DNA of 64,000 nucleotides from Prescottella equi (GTDB lineage Bacteria > Actinomycetota > Actinomycetes > Mycobacteriales > Mycobacteriaceae): assembly GCF_002094305.1 (NCBI RefSeq), contig NZ_LWTX01000010.1, positions 62,001 through 126,000 of the forward strand, written 5' to 3'. The first letter of the stretch is position 1; every line of letters begins with the position of its first letter. Shown in pieces: positions 7,869 through 16,682 of this stretch. A program made the translations under genes and the position numbers. The notes beneath the pieces were generated by a model. The model searched no databases and was not told the origin of the DNA. It saw only the letters and a program-made list of their open reading frames with translations.

Positions 7869-8744
7869 ATGCGTGAGATCACCCTCGAGCTCGACGCGGT
7901 CCGGCTGCGGGCACTGACGTGGGGCCCTGCGACGGGCCGGCTCGCGGTCCTGCTGCACGGTTTCCCGGACACGGCCCACACTTGGCGGCACCTGGGACCG
8001 GTCCTGGCCGACGCCGGCTGGCGGGTGGTCGCCCCCTTCACACGCGGGTACGCACCGTCCGAGATCCCCGCGGACGGCAGCGGGCACGTCGCCGCCCTGA
8101 TGGACGACGCGGTGGCCGTCCACGACCGCGCGGGAGGGGGAGTCGACGCGGTACTGATCGGCCACGACTGGGGTGCGATCACCGCCAACGTGCTCGCCGC
8201 ACACCCCGACAGCCCGTTCGTCGCCGCTGTGGCGCTCTCGGTGCCACCGTTTCCCGCGCTGCGCACCCCGGCGGTGCTGCCCGCGCTGCCCCGTCAGCTC
8301 CGCAACAGCTGGTACATCCTGTTCAACCAACTGCCGGTGCTGCCCGAGAAGTTGGCGGGCCGGATTGTTCCGCGCCTGTGGGCGGACTGGTCACCCGGCT
8401 ACGACGCGTCGGACGATCTACCCGCCGTGATGGAGGCCATGGCCGATCCGGCACACCGGCGCGCCGTGATCGGCTATTACCGCAACATGGCTCGGCCGCT
8501 ACCTCGTCCCCCTGTCCGCTACCGCCGGTGGGTGGGCGCGGAGATGCGCTCACCGATCGTCCCGACGCTCTACCTCCACGGCGACCGCGACGGGTGCCTC
8601 GACCCGCGTCTCGCGGCGCGGGTCGGATCCGGGCTGCCACCGGGAAGCGAGGCGCACGTCGTCTCCGGGGCCGGCCACTTCCTGCAACTGGAGCGGCCCG
8701 ACGAGGTCAACTCGACGATTCTGAAGTTCGTGGCGACGACGTGA
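7869..8744 (+). CDS. Alpha/beta hydrolase (epoxide hydrolase-like)
   Basis: A 291-residue serine or aspartate hydrolase fold. The HGFP oxyanion motif is near residue 32, and the nucleophile elbow GHDWGA near 99 places an Asp as nucleophile, the form seen in epoxide hydrolases and haloalkane dehalogenases rather than esterases. LHGDRDG (acid region) is near 236 and GAGHFLQLE (His) near 267. ATG 7869 is preferred over starts up to 54 nt upstream, because those residues would lie in the terminator tail. It overlaps the convergent permease gene by 38 nt. Confidence 0.8.
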   Translation: MREITLELDAVRLRALTWGPATGRLAVLLHGFPDTAHTWRHLGPVLADAGWRVVAPFTRGYAPSEIPADGSGHVAALMDDAVAVHDRAGGGVDAVLIGHDWGAITANVLAAHPDSPFVAAVALSVPPFPALRTPAVLPALPRQLRNSWYILFNQLPVLPEKLAGRIVPRLWADWSPGYDASDDLPAVMEAMADPAHRRAVIGYYRNMARPLPRPPVRYRRWVGAEMRSPIVPTLYLHGDRDGCLDPRLAARVGSGLPPGSEAHVVSGAGHFLQLERPDEVNSTILKFVATT

Positions 8745-9414
8745 TCGCCGCCGGGCGGCGCAGGCGTCCGGTGCCGGGCACCGACGCCCACACTGCGGCG
8801 GCGAGCAGACCGTCGACGATCAGGGCCAGGGCCGCGACCAGGAGCGCACCGACCAGTACCCGGTCGTAGCTGCGCAGCGCGAGGCCGTCGAAGATGTACC
8901 GGCCGAGTCCACCGAGGTTGACGTAGGCCGCCACGGTCGCGGTCGCGATCACCTGCAGTGTCGCGCTGCGCAACCCGCCGAGGATCAACGGCAGCGCGTT
9001 GGGGACCTCCACGCGCAGCAGCACCTGCCGCGTCGTCATCCCCATCGCCTCGGCGGCATCGACCACCTGTCGATCCACGTTCGCGACGCCCGCGTAGGCC
9101 CCCGCGAGCAGGGGCGGGATGCCGAGCAGCACCAGTGCGAGGATCGGCGGGACCAGACCCAGGCCGAGCAGCAGGACCAGGAGCGTCAGGACACCGAGCG
9201 TCGGCAGCGACCGCAGCGCGTTCACGGCGCCCACGACCACGATCTCGCCGCGGCGGAAGTGCCCGATCGCCAACCCGATCGGCACGGCGATCACGGCCGC
9301 CCCCGCGACCGCCAGCAGGCTGTACCAGAGGTGCTGGAGGATCCGGGCGCCGATGCCCGTCGGACCCTGCCAGTTCGCCGGGTCGACGAGGTAGTCCCAC
9401 GCACTGGTGAACAT
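8707..9414 (-). CDS. Osmoprotectant ABC transporter permease (second)
   Basis: A 235-residue inner-membrane permease of the BPD_transp_1 type with about six hydrophobic segments. The EAA loop lies in DAAEAMGMT around residues 115-130. It is the last gene of a four-gene glycine betaine/choline/proline uptake operon (binding protein, ATPase, permease, permease). The TGATG overlap with the upstream permease shows translational coupling and selects ATG 9414 over the upstream in-frame start. Confidence 0.88.
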   Translation of the reverse strand: MFTSAWDYLVDPANWQGPTGIGARILQHLWYSLLAVAGAAVIAVPIGLAIGHFRRGEIVVVGAVNALRSLPTLGVLTLLVLLLGLGLVPPILALVLLGIPPLLAGAYAGVANVDRQVVDAAEAMGMTTRQVLLRVEVPNALPLILGGLRSATLQVIATATVAAYVNLGGLGRYIFDGLALRSYDRVLVGALLVAALALIVDGLLAAAVWASVPGTGRLRRPAAITSSPRTSESSS

Positions 9415-10103
9415 CAGGCCGGGCCCTCCGACAGTTCGACGGTCGCGCGCCGCGACCGGGTCCGACGGGTGCCGCCGCGCTGCCACGGCGTCAGGAACCG
9501 GCCGGCGAGGTACAGCGCGGCATCGAACAGCAACGCCAGCACGACGATCGCGACGATGCCGGCGACGATCTGCTCCGGGTAGTCCCGCTGGTAGCCCTTC
9601 GTGAACAGCTCACCGAGACCACCGACGCCGATGAGCGCGCCCACCGACACCAGCGAGATGTTGGTGACCGCGACGACGCGAACGTTCGCGAGGAGTACCG
9701 GCAGGGCGAGGGGCAGTTCGACGGTCAGCGCCCGGCGCAGCGGGGTGAACCCCATCGCGGTGGCGGAGTCCACGACGTCCTCCGGCACCGCGTCGAGCGC
9801 CTCCGGTACCGCGCGGACCAGCAGCGCGGTCGAGTACACGGTCAGCGCGATCACCACGTTCGCGGGATCGAGGATCGGCAGTCCGACCACAGTGGGCACC
9901 GTGACGAACAGCGCGAGCGACGGGACCGTGAACGAGATGCTCGCGATCACGAGCGTCGTGCGCCGCAGCCACCGCACGCGCCGGACCGCGGTGCCGAGCG
10001 GTATCGCGATCACGAGTCCCAGCAGCAGCGGGAGCAGGGCCAAGCTCAGGTGCTCGCGCGTCAGTTCCAGCACGTACGAGAAGTTCTCGGTCAGGTAGCA
10101 CAC
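9414..10103 (-). CDS. Osmoprotectant ABC transporter permease (first)
   Basis: A 229-residue permease with about six helices and an EAA-like loop DSATAMGFTP near residue 120, matching OpuCB/ProW-type permeases. Start GTG 10103 lies 4 nt after the ATPase stop; a longer frame upstream lies antisense or out of frame to the ATPase and is not coding. It pairs with the following permease to form the membrane pore. Confidence 0.88.
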   Translation of the reverse strand: MCYLTENFSYVLELTREHLSLALLPLLLGLVIAIPLGTAVRRVRWLRRTTLVIASISFTVPSLALFVTVPTVVGLPILDPANVVIALTVYSTALLVRAVPEALDAVPEDVVDSATAMGFTPLRRALTVELPLALPVLLANVRVVAVTNISLVSVGALIGVGGLGELFTKGYQRDYPEQIVAGIVAIVVLALLFDAALYLAGRFLTPWQRGGTRRTRSRRATVELSEGPA

Positions 10104-10107
10104 GCCG

Positions 10108-11229
10108 TCACCGGTCGTTCCGGAGGCGATCCTCGGTGCGTCGCTGCTCGGCGAGCAGGGCGACGACGTCGGCCGCATCGATGCCACCGGCCACCGCCCC
10201 GGAGGCGTCGACCGCGACACCTGTCCCCGACGGCGACGAGATCGCCGCGTCCAGCGCCTGCCGCAGATCGGTGCCCATCGTGAACAGCGACCCACCCGCC
10301 GCCGACGCATCCGCGATCGGCCGGCCGGCCCGGACGGCGTCCAGACCGGCGGCATCGATCCACCCCTGGGGGTGTCCGGCATCGGTGACGACGAGCGCCC
10401 AGTCGCCGGGAGCGAGAGTCGCGGCGGGCACCTCGGATTCGCGGAGGCGGCGGATCTCGTGCAGCGGAACCGAATCCGCGCTTCGGAAGGAGAGCCCGCG
10501 ATAGCCACGGTCACGGCCGACGAAATCGGCGACGAAATCGGTTGCGGGAGACGACAGTACGGTGGCCGGGGCGTCGTACTGTTGCAGCCGGCCGTGCGGG
10601 CCGAACACTGCGACCCTGTCGCCGAGCCGGACGGCCTCGTCGATGTCGTGGGTGACGAACACGATCGTCTTGCGCAGTTCGGCCTGCAGCCGCTGCATCT
10701 CGGACTGCAGTTCGGCGCGCACCACCGGATCGACCGCGCTGAAAGGCTCGTCCATCAGGAGGATCGGCGGGTCCGCCGCGAGCGCCCGCGCCACCCCCAC
10801 CCGCTGCTGTTGGCCACCCGACAGCTGCGCCGGATAGCGGTTCGCCAGCGCGCGGTCGAGCCCCACCCGATCGAGCACGTCCAGCGCCGCGCGTCGGGCG
10901 GCACGGCGGGACTGCCCCCGCAGGACGGGCACCGTCGCCACGTTGTCGACGACGGTGCGGTGCGGCAGCAGACCGCCGCCCTGGATGACGTACCCGATGC
11001 TGCGCCGCAGTTCGACGACATCCGTGGTCGCGACGTCGCGGCCGTCGACGGTCACGGTGCCCGCGGTGGGCACGACCATCCGGTTGATCATCCGCATCGA
11101 CGTGGTCTTGCCGCAGCCGGACGGGCCGACGAAGACCGTGAACGATCCGGCGTCGATCTTCAGATCCAGTCCGTCGACGGCCACCGTGCCGTCCGGAAAA
11201 CGCTTGGAGACAGCGGAGAAGGAGATCAC
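10108..11229 (-). CDS. Osmoprotectant ABC transporter ATP-binding protein with CBS-like tail
   Basis: 373 residues. The ATPase domain (1-240) has Walker A GPSGCGKT near 34, signature LSGGQQQRV near 133, Walker B ILLMDEP near 155 and the H-loop VTHD near 190. Residues about 260-365 resemble a degenerate CBS pair, the ionic-strength sensor of OpuA/OpuC-type ATPases. The GTG start overlaps the binding protein stop as GTGA. It powers glycine betaine or related compatible-solute import. Confidence 0.9.
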   Translation of the reverse strand: MISFSAVSKRFPDGTVAVDGLDLKIDAGSFTVFVGPSGCGKTTSMRMINRMVVPTAGTVTVDGRDVATTDVVELRRSIGYVIQGGGLLPHRTVVDNVATVPVLRGQSRRAARRAALDVLDRVGLDRALANRYPAQLSGGQQQRVGVARALAADPPILLMDEPFSAVDPVVRAELQSEMQRLQAELRKTIVFVTHDIDEAVRLGDRVAVFGPHGRLQQYDAPATVLSSPATDFVADFVGRDRGYRGLSFRSADSVPLHEIRRLRESEVPAATLAPGDWALVVTDAGHPQGWIDAAGLDAVRAGRPIADASAAGGSLFTMGTDLRQALDAAISSPSGTGVAVDASGAVAGGIDAADVVALLAEQRRTEDRLRNDR

Positions 11230-12173
11230 GAGACGGGGGTGTCCAGGCCCTGTCGTGCCACCCACTGCTTCGCGGCGGCCTGCGGTTCGGTCTTGCTGTC
11301 GCCGGACACTGCGTCGTTGAGGTCGACGAGTTCCTCGGTGGTGAGCTTGGCGGACACCACGTCGAGGACACGCGAGAGCTGGTCGGTCTTCGCCGATGCC
11401 CGCATCAGCGGAACGACGTTCTGCGCGGGGAAGTTGTTCGCGGGATCGGTGAGCACGACGAGGTCGTTCGCCTCGATCGCGGGGGAGGTCGTGAAGATGT
11501 TCGCGGCCGTCACCTGCCCGGACGTGAGTGCCTTGACGGTTGCGGGTCCACCGCCGTCGCCGATCGGCACGAAGTTGGCCGGCGCGATGTCGAGACCGTA
11601 GTTCTCCCGCAGTCCGGGCAGCCCGACCGACCGTTCCTGGAACTCGGCCGGAGCCGCGAACGTCACCTCGGCGGAGTGCGCCGCGAGGTCGGCGATGGAC
11701 GTCAGGTTCCACTTCTCGGCCGTCTCCCGGGTGACGACCACGGCATCCTTGTCCTCGGCCGGTGCGGGTGTCGTGATCGCGAGATCCGGCGCCAACGCAG
11801 CCGGCAGCGCCGCGTCGATCTCCGCGGCCGTGGTCGCCGTCGACGCGGAATCGATGTACTCGAGCAGGTTCCCGGTGTAGTCGGGGATCAGCGTGAGCGA
11901 TCCGTCGCGCAGTGCCGGGATGTACACCTCGCGCGAGCCGATGTTCATTCGGGTCTGCACGTCGAACCCGTTGGCCTGCAGCGCCTCGGCGTAGACGAAC
12001 GCGACGGTCTCCGATTCCGGGAAGTTCGCCGATCCGACGACGATCGCGTCGGTGTCGCCGCCCGATCCGCCGCTGTCCAGGGGATCTCCACCGCACGCGG
12101 CGAGGGACAGTGCGAGCAGGGCGATCAGCCCCGTGCCCAAACGGCGGCGCGTACGAATCCGGGAAACCTTCAT
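11226..12173 (-). CDS. Osmoprotectant ABC transporter substrate-binding lipoprotein
   Basis: A 315-residue OpuAC/ProX-type binding protein and first gene of the ABC operon. The N-terminus is a lipoprotein signal: RTRRR, a hydrophobic core and the lipobox LAAC near residue 25. The mature part starts with VVGSANFPESE and includes LIPDYTGN near 100, typical of quaternary-amine binding proteins. An AAGGACGAC ribosome site precedes ATG 12173. It faces a divergent second binding-protein gene across 189 nt. Confidence 0.9.
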   Translation of the reverse strand: MKVSRIRTRRRLGTGLIALLALSLAACGGDPLDSGGSGGDTDAIVVGSANFPESETVAFVYAEALQANGFDVQTRMNIGSREVYIPALRDGSLTLIPDYTGNLLEYIDSASTATTAAEIDAALPAALAPDLAITTPAPAEDKDAVVVTRETAEKWNLTSIADLAAHSAEVTFAAPAEFQERSVGLPGLRENYGLDIAPANFVPIGDGGGPATVKALTSGQVTAANIFTTSPAIEANDLVVLTDPANNFPAQNVVPLMRASAKTDQLSRVLDVVSAKLTTEELVDLNDAVSGDSKTEPQAAAKQWVARQGLDTPVS

Positions 12174-12362
12174 GTCGTCCTTCCATCGGATCCGGCGTGA
12201 CGCCACCCCCGCAATCCCCGGAGAACGGTCGCCGCGCGGTGAAGCAAGCCGGATCTGTCGACCGCTCGTGATGGTGCGCGAACTCAGTGTAACGATAGGT
12301 ACGACAACCGCACGGCACGACGATGCCGGGGTCGCACGAGACGTCGATCGGAGAGGGACACG

Positions 12363-13289
12363 GTGGCACCGAACGGAAATGGGGGCATCCTCGGGCGTGC
12401 GGCAGGTCTCGCGGCCTGGCTGACGGTGGTTCCCGCAGTCGTGATCGCCACGGCGTGCGGGGTCGACACGAGCAGCCGGACGGGCGGTCCCACCGCTCCC
12501 ACGGTGGTGATCGGCGCGGCCGACACGGTGGAGAGCGAACTCGTCGCCCGTCTGTACGCGGGTGCCCTCGGCGCGAGCGGTCGGTCCACGGAACTCGTCC
12601 TGGGCCTGGGCGACCAGGCGGACCGCCTGGCCGCGCTGGACGCCGACCGCGTCTCGCTCGTGCCCGAGCACACCGGGCGGCTGCTGCACCGCTTAGACCC
12701 CACGGCGGACGCCACCGAGGCCGAGGACGTGTACGACGCCCTCAGCAGGTCCTTGCCGCAGGGTCTTTCGGTGTCCGAGTACGCCCCCGCCGACGACCGG
12801 TCGGCGCTCGTCCTGACCGAGCAGCAGGCGGAGTCGTGGGGCGCGAGTTCGGTTGCCGACCTCGCACCCCGGTGCTCCACGCTCTCACTCCACGCGTCCG
12901 ACGACTTCGCTTCCGACGCGGGCGCTCTCGACCGGCTGCAGGCGCGGTACGGGTGCACGTTCGCCGAGGTGGTGCCCACCCGATCGCCGGCCGGTGCCAC
13001 CCGCGAACTGGCCGTCGTCGGGGCATCTCCGGTGCGCGGGACAACCGCGGCCGACCCGGTGATCGCGCAGGACGAGTTGGTCGTGCTCACCGACGACGAG
13101 GGCGCGTTCACGGCCCAGAACGTGATCCCGCTCTTCCGGAGCGGTGTGCTGACCGCGGACGACGTCCGAAGTCTGAGCGTGGTCCTGCAACTGAGCACCG
13201 ACGACCTGACCGCGATGGCGGCGCGAGTGCGTGACGGCGAGATCTCGTCAGCCGACGCCGCCGGCGTCTGGCTCGAAGAGCACGTCTGA
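12363..13289 (+). CDS. Divergent OpuAC-like substrate-binding lipoprotein paralog
   Basis: 308 residues with a signal peptide and lipobox IATAC near residue 32. The body follows the same plan as the binding protein across the divergent promoter: VVIGAADTVES aligns with VVGSANFPESE, LVPEHTGRLLH with LIPDYTGNLLE, and LVVLTDDEGAFTAQNVIPL with LVVLTDPANNFPAQNVVPL. Ligand-box residues have changed (the Tyr in DYTG is now His). No permease is attached. It may feed the neighbouring transporter with a different solute or act as a sensor. It overlaps the convergent hydrolase by 42 nt. Confidence 0.8.
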   Translation: MAPNGNGGILGRAAGLAAWLTVVPAVVIATACGVDTSSRTGGPTAPTVVIGAADTVESELVARLYAGALGASGRSTELVLGLGDQADRLAALDADRVSLVPEHTGRLLHRLDPTADATEAEDVYDALSRSLPQGLSVSEYAPADDRSALVLTEQQAESWGASSVADLAPRCSTLSLHASDDFASDAGALDRLQARYGCTFAEVVPTRSPAGATRELAVVGASPVRGTTAADPVIAQDELVVLTDDEGAFTAQNVIPLFRSGVLTADDVRSLSVVLQLSTDDLTAMAARVRDGEISSADAAGVWLEEHV

Positions 13290-14183
13290 ATCGAAGGCCC
13301 CGCGAAGGAAGCCGCCGAGGTCGGCCACGGCGTCCGCGGCTTCCCCGAGCAACGACGCCTGCAGGTGCGCGACGTGCCACAGGCGTGGGTACTCCACGTA
13401 GTGGAGACGGTTCCCCGCCGCGCGTAGGCGCGCGGCCAACTCGACGATCTGCGGGTAGAGGACCTCGGCCGTGCCGACGTGGACCGCGGTGGGTGGCAGC
13501 CCCGCGGGATCGCCGTGCAGTGGCGCGTAGCCCGGATCGACCGGGTCGCCGCCGCCCAGGTATGCCCCGGCGGACGAGTGGGCCCACGCGGTGTTCACCA
13601 CGGTGTCGCGATCGAACGGCGCCTCGCGCGAACCCGGATCGACCCACGGCGAGATGAGCGCCAGTGCGGCCGGGGACAGGCCCCGAGTGTCGATCAACCG
13701 GCGGGCCGTCGCGAGCGCCAACCCGCCACCGGCCGAATCGCCGGCGACCGCCACCCGATCGGCCGTGAACCCGTGGTCGGTGACCAACTCGATGAACGCC
13801 GCGACGGCATCGTCGAGAGCGGCCGGAAACGGATGCTCCGGGGCCAGCCGGTAGTCGAGGGTGTAGACGGCCGAGGCCGATTCGCGTGCCAGGTACGCGG
13901 CGAGCGAACGGTGGGTGCCGAGCGATCCGATGGTGTACGCCCCGCCGTGCAGATACAGCACCGCGTGCCGCCGCTCGGTGGCGCCGACGGTGATCCGCTC
14001 GGCGGGACGGCCGGCGAGAGTGGTCCTCTCGACGACCGTCCCGTCGGGCAGGGTCTGGATCGGTGCGGCGAGGTCCAACAGCGCCCGCTGTACCCGGACC
14101 GGGAGACGCGCGTCGAGCGCGAGTCGGTAGAACGGCTTGATGCTCGCTTCGACGACGGGCAGGGGAAGGCGGACCGCACGCAC
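13248..14183 (-). CDS. Alpha/beta hydrolase, HSL/Lip family esterase
   Basis: A 311-residue hormone-sensitive-lipase-type esterase. LHGGAYTIGS near residue 78 is the HGG oxyanion motif, GDSAGGG near 146 holds the nucleophile Ser, and an acid/His pair lies in the C-terminal VGTAEVL and WHVAHLQ segments. GTG 14183 is chosen because GCGGAGG sits eight bases upstream, 14 nt after the SDR stop; longer starts overlap the SDR gene. It is the third gene of the monooxygenase-SDR-hydrolase operon and is expected to cleave an ester or lactone product. Confidence 0.85.
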   Translation of the reverse strand: MRAVRLPLPVVEASIKPFYRLALDARLPVRVQRALLDLAAPIQTLPDGTVVERTTLAGRPAERITVGATERRHAVLYLHGGAYTIGSLGTHRSLAAYLARESASAVYTLDYRLAPEHPFPAALDDAVAAFIELVTDHGFTADRVAVAGDSAGGGLALATARRLIDTRGLSPAALALISPWVDPGSREAPFDRDTVVNTAWAHSSAGAYLGGGDPVDPGYAPLHGDPAGLPPTAVHVGTAEVLYPQIVELAARLRAAGNRLHYVEYPRLWHVAHLQASLLGEAADAVADLGGFLRGAFDSDVLFEPDAGGVG

Positions 14184-14197
14184 CGTGGATACCTCCG

Positions 14198-15028
14198 CTA
14201 CTTCGACTTGGGCAGCACGCGGGACGTGACCGTCGCGACCACCCGCTGGTAGCTCGGGCCGACGATTCGCACCCACGCGTCGAGGAACTTCGCGTCCGCA
14301 CCGATCAGCACCCGCGGCTTGCCTTTACGGACACCGGTGGTGATCGTCTTCGCGGCCTCCTCGGGTGTCGTGCGGGCGAGGCGCCTGTCGAAGAACTGCG
14401 CGAACGTCGCCTGGTCGTCACCGTCGGGCATCGTGGCGTTGCGTGCGATCGCGGTCTTGATACCGCCGGGGTGGACACACGTGACCTTCACCGGGTGCTT
14501 CGCGATCAGCATCTCCTGCCGGAGCGACTCGGTGAACCCACGCACCGCGAACTTCGCGGCGTTGTAGGCACTCTGACCCGGAATGGACAGCAGGCCGAAC
14601 AGGCTCGAGACGTTCACGATGTGCCCGTCGCCCGACGCGATGACGTGCGGCAGGAATGCCTTGGTGCCGTTGACGACTCCCCAGAAGTCGACGTCCATGA
14701 TCCGCTCGATGTCCTTGAACTCCGAGCGCTCCACCTCGCCGTGGAAGGCGATGCCGGCGTTGTTGTACACCTGGTTCACCTTGCCGAAGTGGGCCACCAC
14801 GGCGTCGGCGTAGGAGAGCACCGCCTCGCGCTGCGTGACATCGAGATGATCGGACTTGACGTCGGCGCCGAGGGACTCCACCTGTCGAACGGTTTCGGCC
14901 AGTCCCACCGAATCCATGTCGGAAAGCGCAAGTTTCGCGCCCTGGCCGGCCAGGTTCAGGGCGAGGGCCCGGCCGATTCCCGAGCCTGCGCCGGTGATGA
15001 CGCAGACCTTTCCTGCAAACTCGCTCAC
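14198..15028 (-). CDS. Short-chain dehydrogenase/reductase (SDR)
   Basis: 276 residues of classical SDR. The cofactor motif TGAGSGIG is near residue 12, NNAG near 88, NVSSLFG near 138, and the catalytic YNAAK near 156. Size and order recall mycobacterial Rv1245c. The GTG start overlaps the monooxygenase stop by 4 nt (GTGA), so the two are co-translated. It probably interconverts the alcohol and ketone in the same pathway as the Baeyer-Villiger enzyme. Confidence 0.9.
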   Translation of the reverse strand: MSEFAGKVCVITGAGSGIGRALALNLAGQGAKLALSDMDSVGLAETVRQVESLGADVKSDHLDVTQREAVLSYADAVVAHFGKVNQVYNNAGIAFHGEVERSEFKDIERIMDVDFWGVVNGTKAFLPHVIASGDGHIVNVSSLFGLLSIPGQSAYNAAKFAVRGFTESLRQEMLIAKHPVKVTCVHPGGIKTAIARNATMPDGDDQATFAQFFDRRLARTTPEEAAKTITTGVRKGKPRVLIGADAKFLDAWVRIVGPSYQRVVATVTSRVLPKSK

Positions 15029-16611
15029 TGTGCCGCCACCTTGTCGTCGTCGAGATCGGTCAGTTCGGTGTCGATGCGGTCCGCGACCGTCGTCGTGGCC
15101 GGCAGATCGCCGGTCGTCACGCTGCGGTACGCCCCGAGATCGAACTGCTTGGTCATGTTGCGGAATTCGAACGTGAAGCCCGGCCACAGCGTGGTGTTGT
15201 TGCCGTGCTTGTCGAGATACCAACTGGCGCAACCGCCGTTGTTCCACACACTCTTCGAGAGCTTGGCCTGCAGTTCGCGGTTGTACGCGTCCTGCGCGTC
15301 CTTGCGGACCTCGATGGTGCCGATGTCGTAGCGCTCGATCACCTTGATCGCGTCGACCACGTAGTTGAGCTGCGACTCGATCATGAAGACCATCGAGCTG
15401 TGGCCCAGACCGGTGTTGGGACCGACGAGGAAGAACATGTTGGGGAAGTTCGCGATCGCCGACCCCTTGTAGCCCTGCTGGCCGCCCTCGTCGAACGTCT
15501 GCGCGAGGGACCGGCCGTCCTTGCCGAAGATGCCGGCGAACGTGGGGGAGTCGGTGACGTGGAAGCCGGTGGCGACGACGATCGCGTCGACCTCACGCTC
15601 GACCCCGTTTCGGTCGACGACGGAGTTCTTGCGCACCTCGGCGATGCCGTCGGTGACGACGTCGACGTTCGGCTGCGCGAGGGCGGGGTAGTAGTTGTTG
15701 GAGATCAGCATGCGCTTGCAGCCGATCTGGAAGTTCGGGGTCACCTTACGGCGCAGCTCCCGATCCTTGATCTGCCGGCGCAGGTGCCGTTCGGCAGCGA
15801 ACTGCAACGGCTTCATGAAGATCGGCGCCTTCGCCAGACCGACCACCTGAGTCTCGCGCATCCAGTAGATGCCGGTGCGACACAGCTTCTGGAATCCCGG
15901 GACGTACTTGAACGCGAGGTGCTCGGCCTTGGTGTACTCGCGGTCGGCCCGCGGCAGGATCCACGGCGCGGTCCGCTGGTAGACGTCGAGCTGCGCGGCC
16001 TTGGCCGCCAGCTGCGGCACGATCTGGATGGCCGACGCTCCGGTGCCGATCACCGCGATCCGCTTGCCGTTCAGGTCGGCGTCGTGATTCCACTGCGCGG
16101 AGTGGAAGATCTCGCCCTCGAAGCCCTCGATGCCCGCGATGTCCGGCAGCGACGGCTCGCACAGGGCGCCGACAGCGGCGACGACGATCTTCGCGACGAA
16201 GTTGCCCTTCGACGTCTGCACATCCCAGTGCGCAGTCTCCGCGTTCCAATGAGCGGACTGCACCTCGCACCCGAAGATGTGCTTGTCGAGCACGTTGTGC
16301 TTGCGAGCCACCGAAGCGATGTAGTTCTGGATCTCCGGCTGCGGCGAGAACGAACGCGTCCACTCGGGATTGAGTGCGAACGAGTACGAGTACAGGTGGG
16401 ACGGGACGTCGCACGCGGCACCCGGGTACGTGTTGTCGCGCCACGTGCCGCCGACGTCGTTGCCGCGCTCGAGTACCAGGAAGTCGTGCTTGCCCTCCTG
16501 GACCAGCTTGATAGCAGCGCCGAGGCCTGCGAAGCCGCTGCCGATGATCAGGGTGTCGACCTGGCGCGGGGACGCGGCCCGGGCGGAAGTATCTGTGACT
16601 GGAAGACTCAT
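15025..16611 (-). CDS. Flavin-containing Baeyer-Villiger-type monooxygenase
   Basis: 528 residues from ATG 16611. Two Rossmann motifs are present (GSGFAG near 24 and GTGASA near 189). Between them lies the Baeyer-Villiger fingerprint, F-x-G-x3-H-x3-W at about 164-174 (FEGEIFHSAQW). An ATGFH motif lies before the C-terminal third. Such enzymes insert oxygen next to a ketone using FAD, NADPH and O2 to give an ester or lactone. First gene of an operon with SDR and esterase, a logical alcohol-ketone-ester-acid route. The TetR gene is divergent across a palindrome. Confidence 0.9.
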   Translation of the reverse strand: MSLPVTDTSARAASPRQVDTLIIGSGFAGLGAAIKLVQEGKHDFLVLERGNDVGGTWRDNTYPGAACDVPSHLYSYSFALNPEWTRSFSPQPEIQNYIASVARKHNVLDKHIFGCEVQSAHWNAETAHWDVQTSKGNFVAKIVVAAVGALCEPSLPDIAGIEGFEGEIFHSAQWNHDADLNGKRIAVIGTGASAIQIVPQLAAKAAQLDVYQRTAPWILPRADREYTKAEHLAFKYVPGFQKLCRTGIYWMRETQVVGLAKAPIFMKPLQFAAERHLRRQIKDRELRRKVTPNFQIGCKRMLISNNYYPALAQPNVDVVTDGIAEVRKNSVVDRNGVEREVDAIVVATGFHVTDSPTFAGIFGKDGRSLAQTFDEGGQQGYKGSAIANFPNMFFLVGPNTGLGHSSMVFMIESQLNYVVDAIKVIERYDIGTIEVRKDAQDAYNRELQAKLSKSVWNNGGCASWYLDKHGNNTTLWPGFTFEFRNMTKQFDLGAYRSVTTGDLPATTTVADRIDTELTDLDDDKVAAQ

Positions 16612-16639
16612 GTATGGGAGCGTAGGAGCTTGTTGATCA

Positions 16640-16673
16640 GCAGTCAATAGCTTACTGACTGCAATTCAGTAAG
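16640..16673. promoter_or_regulatory. Probable TetR operator between monooxygenase operon and tetR
   Basis: CTTACTGA (16651-16658) is repeated inverted as TCAGTAAG (16666-16673) with a 7-nt spacer. A second, overlapping inverted pair is GCAGTCA (16640-16646) and TGACTGC (16656-16662). The site ends 9 nt before the TetR ATG and lies 28 nt from the monooxygenase ATG, so one bound dimer could cover both promoters. Binding is inferred from the layout typical of TetR autoregulation. Confidence 0.65.
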
Positions 16674-16682
16674 GTGTGGTCC

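Noticed and set aside
10514-12369. Long minus-strand frames extending the ABC operon genes upstream
   Set aside because: The added residues lie over neighbouring genes in other frames; family starts and overlaps fix the true starts.
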